Assembly (NCBI GenBank): GCA_003217835.1
Contig: QHMQ01000124.1
Location: 1-10,539 of the forward strand
DNA length: 10,539 nt
Direction: 5' to 3'
From: Verrucomicrobiota bacterium
GTDB lineage: Bacteria; Verrucomicrobiota; Verrucomicrobiia; Chthoniobacterales; UBA10450
In this document: positions 7,040 through 10,539 of the stretch, piece after piece
Layout of the letters: the number at the start of each line of letters is the position of its first letter
Numbering within the stretch: the first letter of the stretch is position 1
Position numbers and translations under genes: made by a program
Notes under the pieces: model-generated
What the model was told of the DNA's origin: nothing
What the model saw: only the letters and a program-made list of their open reading frames with translations
Database searches by the model: none

Positions 7040-7070
7040 GGCGTCGACCTTGGTTTGCCACATTGCTCAA

Positions 7071-7334
7071 ATGGCCATTCTCCGGTTTCACGTTGTTCCA
7101 AATGCAAAACAGAACAAAATGACGGGCGAGCACGGATTAGCGATCAAAATCAAACTGCACGCCCCGGCTTTGGAAGGAAAAGCGAACACTGCGCTGCGCG
7201 CTTTCCTGGCCGAGGAATTGAAAATCTCCGAGCAAAGGATCAGATTGATACGAGGTCAAAAATCACGCGAAAAACTCATTCGCATCGAAGGCTTGAGTGA
7301 AGAAGAGGGGCGCTGCTTACTAACAAAAGCCTAA
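7071..7334 (+). CDS. DUF167 (UPF0235/YggU) family protein
   Basis: This protein has 87 residues. The conserved features of DUF167 are clear: an N-terminal strand ending in VVPNAKQNK, the substrate-like stretch AIKIKLHAPALEGKANTALR, and a C-terminal RIRLIRGQKSREKLIRI segment. The family is small, widespread and structurally known, but its function is not established. The frame is open from a TTG at 7050, giving seven more residues. The ATG at 7071 is preferred because it places the first strand (AILRFHVVP) at the usual position. The gene follows trpS by 31 bases and converges on mlaD across a 64-base gap. In that gap I see no clear hairpin plus T-run on either strand. Confidence 0.88.
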   Translation: MAILRFHVVPNAKQNKMTGEHGLAIKIKLHAPALEGKANTALRAFLAEELKISEQRIRLIRGQKSREKLIRIEGLSEEEGRCLLTKA

Positions 7335-7398
7335 AAAGCCTGGCTCTGCGGCGCGCCTTAGGTCGATTCGATCCTGTAAGTTGGCGTGCTTCGGCGTC

Positions 7399-8289
7399 TC
7401 AGCGCTTTTCAGCCTTGGGGCGTGGCGTGCTTTGCTCGCGGGGGTTCGTGTCCACCTTCGCGGCGCTATCCCGGTAAAATAGAACGCCGTGCGCCCGTAG
7501 ATTGCTGACCAGCGCGCGCAAATCACTGGCCAACTCTTGATTGTTTAGAACTTCGGCTAACACTCCTTTTCCTTGCCTAGCGGTCTGGAGCAATTTCCGC
7601 GTATCCGAAATCGCATTCTGCAAATTATCAGCTGATTTCTTTGCAGACTCCATTGTTGTATCCGCTTTCTCGATGACGCCATCCAATTTCTTTGAAGACT
7701 CGGCAAGCGCACCCGTAGCCTCGTTCAAATGTTCCATGGTTAATTTCAAATTTTCCGTGTTCGCAGGGGAGAGCGTGTCTTGAGCCAATCGCGCCGCGGC
7801 CACATCGATCTTCTGGACCGTCCCGCGAAGATCGTTTACGAGCGCGCCACCTTCCCGTGTAAGATCGTCAATGCCGGTTTCACGCGCACCACTGATGTAG
7901 GTATTTGGCGCCAGAAAAGCCTTCGGCTGCCCGGCCGGCATTGTCACGTTTACGAACCGGTCACCGAGCAAACCGGAACTTCCGACGGTAAATTTGCTCC
8001 CATCAGGAACCTTAATGTAGTCATAAATCTTCAGCGGTACATCCACGCCCTGGCCTTCGCGAACCATTCGCGGACCTCCCGAGACTTTTCCGATTTTCGC
8101 CCCCGCGAGCAAAACATCGGACCCTTTCAGGAGCCCGCTCGCGTCGTTGAAGCGAACGGTCAGCGGATAATAAGTTCTAAGACCTTCGCCCAGACGGCCG
8201 AATTGCACGACTAGAGCGCCTAACATCGCTAATCCGACGAAAACGAAGGCACCCACTTTGAATTCCAAACCTCGCTCATGCCGATTCAT
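7399..8289 (-). CDS. mlaD: MlaD-type MCE-domain protein of a lipid ABC transporter
   Basis: This 296-residue protein is anchored by one N-terminal membrane helix (about 11-30, VGAFVFVGLAMLGALVVQFG). An MCE domain (about 40-118) follows, marked by FNDASGLLKGSDVLLAGAKIG and SSGLLGDRFVNVT. Residues 145-268 are a long helical region with heptad-like spacing, as in MCE proteins that assemble as a ring or tube across the periplasm. The tail (about 278-296) is charged and Pro-rich. In Mla-type systems the MCE protein binds the MlaFE ABC transporter and passes phospholipids between the inner membrane and an outer-membrane partner. It is longer than E. coli MlaD (about 183 residues) because of the helical extension. 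The ATG at 8289 lies 27 bases after the mlaF stop. An AGGTGA about 13 bases upstream may be the ribosome binding site, but the spacing is long. It is the last gene of the operon. Confidence 0.9.
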   Translation of the reverse strand: MNRHERGLEFKVGAFVFVGLAMLGALVVQFGRLGEGLRTYYPLTVRFNDASGLLKGSDVLLAGAKIGKVSGGPRMVREGQGVDVPLKIYDYIKVPDGSKFTVGSSGLLGDRFVNVTMPAGQPKAFLAPNTYISGARETGIDDLTREGGALVNDLRGTVQKIDVAAARLAQDTLSPANTENLKLTMEHLNEATGALAESSKKLDGVIEKADTTMESAKKSADNLQNAISDTRKLLQTARQGKGVLAEVLNNQELASDLRALVSNLRAHGVLFYRDSAAKVDTNPREQSTPRPKAEKR

Positions 8290-8290
8290 C

Positions 8291-8326
8291 AGGCTTCAAC
8301 TCTCACCTTTTAGGCCTCAACTCTCA
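8291..8326. repeat. Imperfect 15-base direct repeat at the mlaF-mlaD junction
   Basis: AGGCTTCAACTCTCA (8291-8305) and AGGCCTCAACTCTCA (8312-8326) differ at one base and lie 21 bases apart. The second copy contains the mlaF stop codon; the first lies just before the mlaD start. A recent short duplication would explain it. Confidence 0.7.
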
Positions 8327-9141
8327 ACTCGGTTCCCGCGCTGCCCATCGGAGCGTCCGAGCAGAAAATCCTGAATGAGCGAATCCCTAGATTGCTGGAG
8401 CTCGTCTGGAGTCCCGTAAAAATAAATCCGGCCCTCGTGCAGGTATGCGATTCTGTCGGCCACATCGAACGCGCTCTTCATATCGTGAGTCACAACGATA
8501 CTGGTCATTCCAAAACGGTGTTGCAGCCGCCGAATCAGTCGGTTAATGCTGTCCGCGACGACCGGATCGAGACCAGAAGTCGGCTCGTCATACAATACGC
8601 ACGAAGGTCGCCGAATAATTGAACGCGCGAGGCCGACGCGTTTCTTCATCCCACCGCTCAAGCTCTCTGGCATCTTCGCTTGCTCCCCCTCCATTTCCAT
8701 CACTTCAAGCATCTCATCCACCTTCGCGCGCAAAACATTCGGATTGCGTTCTCCGGCCTCCCGTAATGGGAAAGCGATATTTTCTTCTACGGTCATTGAA
8801 TCAAAAAGCGCGCCGCCTTGAAAAAGAATGCCAACCTTCCGCCGGATCGCCCCGAGCTCGCGCTCATTCATTCCAGTGATGTTTTTTCCTTCGATCCAAA
8901 TTTCTCCAGCGTCCGGTTCCATCAGTCCCACGAGATGTTTAAGCAAAACGCTTTTGCCTCCGCCGCTCCGTCCAATGATGGCGAGTGTTTCACCAGTCGC
9001 GACCTCAAGATCGACACCACGCAAAATTTCCTGCTGCCCAATTTTCTTCGCCAATGATCGGACTGTGATCATTGGCGAAGATTTGCTCGATGCTAATTGA
9101 GGGTCGAGAGACGATTTTGAAGATGACGGCGCTTCGATCAT
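8317..9141 (-). CDS. mlaF: MlaF-type ABC transporter ATP-binding protein
   Basis: This cytoplasmic ATPase of the Mla-type lipid transporter has 274 residues from the ATG at 9141. Walker A is GRSGGGKS (57-64), the Q-loop is ILFQGGALFDSMTV, the ABC signature is LSGGM (161-165) followed by KKRVGLARSI, Walker B is VLYDEPTSGLDP and the switch histidine is in VVTHDM. The phrase GALFDSMTVEENIAFPLRE is typical of the MlaF/Mkl group. The start is uncertain. ATG 9141 adds a Ser-rich 23-residue leader; ATG 9072 begins at MITVRSL, where homology to MlaF normally starts; a TTG at 9168 is unlikely. None has a clear Shine-Dalgarno sequence. ATG 9072 lies inside a perfect inverted repeat (9045-9081), which would hide it in mRNA. 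The gene is 37 bases after the mlaE stop. Confidence 0.9.
   Translation of the reverse strand: MIEAPSSSKSSLDPQLASSKSSPMITVRSLAKKIGQQEILRGVDLEVATGETLAIIGRSGGGKSVLLKHLVGLMEPDAGEIWIEGKNITGMNERELGAIRRKVGILFQGGALFDSMTVEENIAFPLREAGERNPNVLRAKVDEMLEVMEMEGEQAKMPESLSGGMKKRVGLARSIIRRPSCVLYDEPTSGLDPVVADSINRLIRRLQHRFGMTSIVVTHDMKSAFDVADRIAYLHEGRIYFYGTPDELQQSRDSLIQDFLLGRSDGQRGNRVES
9045..9081 (-). repeat. Perfect 15-base inverted repeat over an mlaF start candidate
   Basis: The arm TCTTCGCCAATGATC (9045-9059 on plus) is the exact reverse complement of 9067-9081, with a seven-base loop (9060-9066). In the mlaF mRNA the ATG at 9072-9070 sits inside the first arm and would be paired. It lacks a T-run and lies at or inside the coding start, so it does not look like a terminator. 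Confidence 0.85.
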
Positions 9142-9178
9142 TTCGACGTTCAGACTTTCAATTCTCAACTTACTAGCG

Positions 9179-9976
9179 TCACTGATATCCCGCTGGGTAA
9201 ATGATGTTGAGCAACATGGTGAGGAAGAAATTACAAATCAGGACCGAGAGCGACGCGTTCACTACCGCTTCAGTCGTCGCGCGACCGACACCAACAGCGC
9301 CTTCGCGCGCGCTCAATCCTTTCTGGCAACTGATGAAAACGATGAGTATTCCGAAACAGAACGCTTTCGACAGACCCATGATGATATCGCGATTACGCGT
9401 CCAGCGCACCATGTTCGCCATGTAGTAAGTGCCGTTAATGTCGAGCATGAAAATCGCAACCAAATAGCCGGCGGCGATGCCGACGGCGATGCATTCGGCC
9501 ACTAGCAGCGGCATCGACACCATCCTGGCGAGCGCGCGCGGCACGACCAGATAATCGGTCGGATAAACGGCGAGCGCTCGTAAGGCATCGATCTGCTCGG
9601 TTACTTTCATTGTGCCAATTTCCGCCGACATGGCCGCGCCGACGCGACCCGCCACCATCAATGCCGTGAGCACCGGGCCAAGCTCGCGACAGATCGCGAC
9701 CGATACCACTGCGCCGGTGGCCGATCCCATTCCGATTTTATTAAATTGAAAGAATGTCTGGGCTGAGAAGACCGCGCCGGTAAACGCACCTGTGATCACG
9801 ACGACAAGTTGTGAAAGCAAACCAATCTCGACGATTTGATTAAGAAATAATTTCCAGCGCAGTTTGTGCGTGAAAATGGAACGAAATGTGTCCGCCGCCA
9901 GCAACACGACCTCGCCCAAATATTGGAAGAACGCGAGAAAGGTTCCTCCGAGCGCGTTAAATAATCGAGCGGTCAT
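9179..9976 (-). CDS. mlaE: MlaE-type ABC transporter permease
   Basis: This 265-residue inner-membrane permease belongs to the MlaE family, which pairs with MlaF and MlaD to move phospholipids. An amphipathic start (about 1-30) precedes several membrane helices, including about 53-73 (LLSQLVVVITGAFTGAVFSA), 153-178 and 203-218, with a final one at about 242-261. The family signature is CRELGPVLTALMVAGRVGAA (96-115), followed by the cytoplasmic coupling segment AEIGTMKVTEQIDALRAL (118-135). The frame is open from a TTG at 9994. The ATG at 9976 is preferred because it gives the normal N-terminus MTARLF. No good Shine-Dalgarno sequence is visible. It follows the ACT-like gene by 34 bases and precedes mlaF. 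No MlaB (STAS) or MlaC gene lies in the window. Confidence 0.92.
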   Translation of the reverse strand: MTARLFNALGGTFLAFFQYLGEVVLLAADTFRSIFTHKLRWKLFLNQIVEIGLLSQLVVVITGAFTGAVFSAQTFFQFNKIGMGSATGAVVSVAICRELGPVLTALMVAGRVGAAMSAEIGTMKVTEQIDALRALAVYPTDYLVVPRALARMVSMPLLVAECIAVGIAAGYLVAIFMLDINGTYYMANMVRWTRNRDIIMGLSKAFCFGILIVFISCQKGLSAREGAVGVGRATTEAVVNASLSVLICNFFLTMLLNIIYPAGYQ

Positions 9977-10010
9977 CAAGAAAGCGCACGACAATAGGTA
10001 TCGCGCCCTC

Positions 10011-10274
10011 TTAAACTCTTAACGGTTCTGTTTTTGGTTTCGGCCGAAGTTCCGCCGGCATGGCGCCGATGAAACGTGGATTGAGGCCAAGCTTAAGGAA
10101 AATGGCGTGAATTTCATGGACAAGGATTGTCGGTTCATCGAGCTCGAGATAAACCAGATCGTGATTGCTATCGACCTTATAGCACAGACCCGCAATCGCT
10201 TCGAGGTGGTGATCTAGTTCCAATATCTTGTTCAAGGCGCACAATTCACCCGCATAAACTTCCAGTTCGATCAT
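10011..10274 (-). CDS. Small ACT-like (ferredoxin-fold) protein, function unknown
   Basis: The protein has 87 residues and no family I can name. Its predicted order is strand (IELEVY, 2-7), helix (LCALNKILELDHHLEAIAG, 11-29), strand (LCYKV), strand (LVYLELDE), helix (ILVHEIHAIFLKLGL, 50-64) and strand (PRFIGAM). That is the beta-alpha-beta-beta-alpha-beta order of ACT and related ferredoxin-like domains. The last dozen residues are basic and Pro-rich. No signal peptide or membrane segment is present, so it should be cytosolic. The frame is open upstream to a TTG at 10301. The ATG at 10274 is preferred because it places the first strand at the start. It is first in the apparent mla operon, 34 bases before mlaE. 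Possible roles, as inference only, are a regulatory or accessory subunit; MlaB normally fills such a place but is a STAS protein with another fold. Confidence 0.65.
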   Translation of the reverse strand: MIELEVYAGELCALNKILELDHHLEAIAGLCYKVDSNHDLVYLELDEPTILVHEIHAIFLKLGLNPRFIGAMPAELRPKPKTEPLRV

Positions 10275-10336
10275 CTCGGGGAATTTACGAGCGCCTTGCA
10301 ACGATGCAACGCTTCACCGCTCACACGGTTCGATTG

Positions 10337-10353
10337 TTTGCGCACCGCGCAAA
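10337..10353. promoter_or_regulatory. Perfect 7-base inverted repeat in a divergent gap, operator-like
   Basis: TTTGCGC (10337-10343), a three-base spacer ACC, then GCGCAAA (10347-10353). It lies in the 107-base gap between the mla operon and the lipoprotein gene, where both promoters should be. Regulator binding is an inference from symmetry and position. Confidence 0.3.
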
Positions 10354-10381
10354 GCTGCGATAAGAAGTGTCGATCTAACCA

Positions 10382-10539
10382 ATGAGTCGCGCCGTTCCAT
10401 TTCTGCTCGCGAGCAATCTTTTCTTCGGCACTTTGTTTTTCGGCGGCTGCCAAACCGTGCCCCAAGGAATTCAACAGGCAAAAATCGAGATGGCGCAGCG
10501 CATCGCCGCCGAACCGGCAGGAGATTATTTTATCGGCCG
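10382..10539 (+). CDS. Putative lipoprotein, N-terminal part only
   Basis: The frame is open for 52 codons from the ATG at 10382 and runs off the right edge without a stop. Residues 1-22 form an export signal (MSRAVPFLLASNLFFGTLFF, then GG) ending at C23. That suggests a lipobox, although FGG before the cysteine is less usual than L-A-G or L-S-G. After the cysteine come a short polar linker (QTVPQGIQ), a helix (about 31-44, QAKIEMAQRIAAEP) and GDYFIGR at the edge. No function can be assigned from this much. It reads away from the mla operon, with no Shine-Dalgarno sequence visible in the dozen bases before the ATG. The codon pattern and the signal followed by cysteine make it more likely real than chance. 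Confidence 0.7.
   Translation, partial: MSRAVPFLLASNLFFGTLFFGGCQTVPQGIQQAKIEMAQRIAAEPAGDYFIG

Noticed and set aside
7335..7398. Bidirectional terminator between the DUF167 gene and mlaD
   Set aside because: There are only short palindromes such as GGCGCGCC and a five-base T-run on the minus strand without a convincing stem before it.
9142..9168. TTG start for mlaF at 9168
   Set aside because: It has no ribosome binding site, and it adds residues from a simple repeat-like junction sequence ahead of an available ATG.

Overview
The window looks like a piece of a Verrucomicrobia chromosome, most likely a soil member near Chthoniobacter or Udaeobacter. The class-level placement is an inference; base composition is moderate and close to balanced. 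The best taxonomic clue is the five-gene block at 1-4663. Its products and order match the pilus-like locus known from Akkermansia muciniphila as Amuc_1098 to Amuc_1102. The other genes are ordinary gram-negative chromosomal genes: a UDP-sugar decarboxylase, tryptophanyl-tRNA synthetase, a DUF167 protein and an Mla-type lipid transporter. I see no mobile element, phage gene, CRISPR array, tRNA or rRNA.

Region 1 (1-4663, all minus strand, transcribed right to left) is a compact pilus-machine operon. It runs from an exported Amuc_1102-like protein, to a PilM-like ATPase fused to a PilN-like membrane segment, to an Amuc_1100-like (PilO-like) protein, to an Amuc_1099-like protein with a calcium-loop motif, to the N-terminus of an Amuc_1098-like outer-membrane secretin cut by the window edge. 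Spacings are +11, -4 (ATGA), +9 and +9 bases. Read in order it is a diverged pilM-N-O-P-Q cluster.

Region 2 (4758-5938, minus) is a two-gene unit: a UDP-glucuronate decarboxylase, then five bases later a 71-residue cysteine-rich zinc-ribbon-like protein. Region 3 (6080-7334, plus) holds trpS and a DUF167/YggU protein. The 141-base divergent gap between regions 2 and 3 carries two tandem pairs of a 14-base unit in opposite orientation.

Region 4 (7399-10274, minus) is an Mla-type lipid-transport operon: a small ACT-like protein of unknown role, then MlaE permease, MlaF ATPase and MlaD (MCE) substrate-binding protein. A perfect 15-base inverted repeat covers one candidate start codon of mlaF. 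A gene for a putative lipoprotein leaves divergently from the head of this operon and runs off the right edge (10382-10539).

The window edges cut two real genes (1-399 and 10382-10539). No gene-free stretch exceeds 141 bases. The most distinctive features are the PilM-PilN fusion inside the pilus operon, the calcium-loop protein in the PilP position, the start-codon hairpin in mlaF, and the two small uncharacterised genes at 4758-4973 and 10011-10274.
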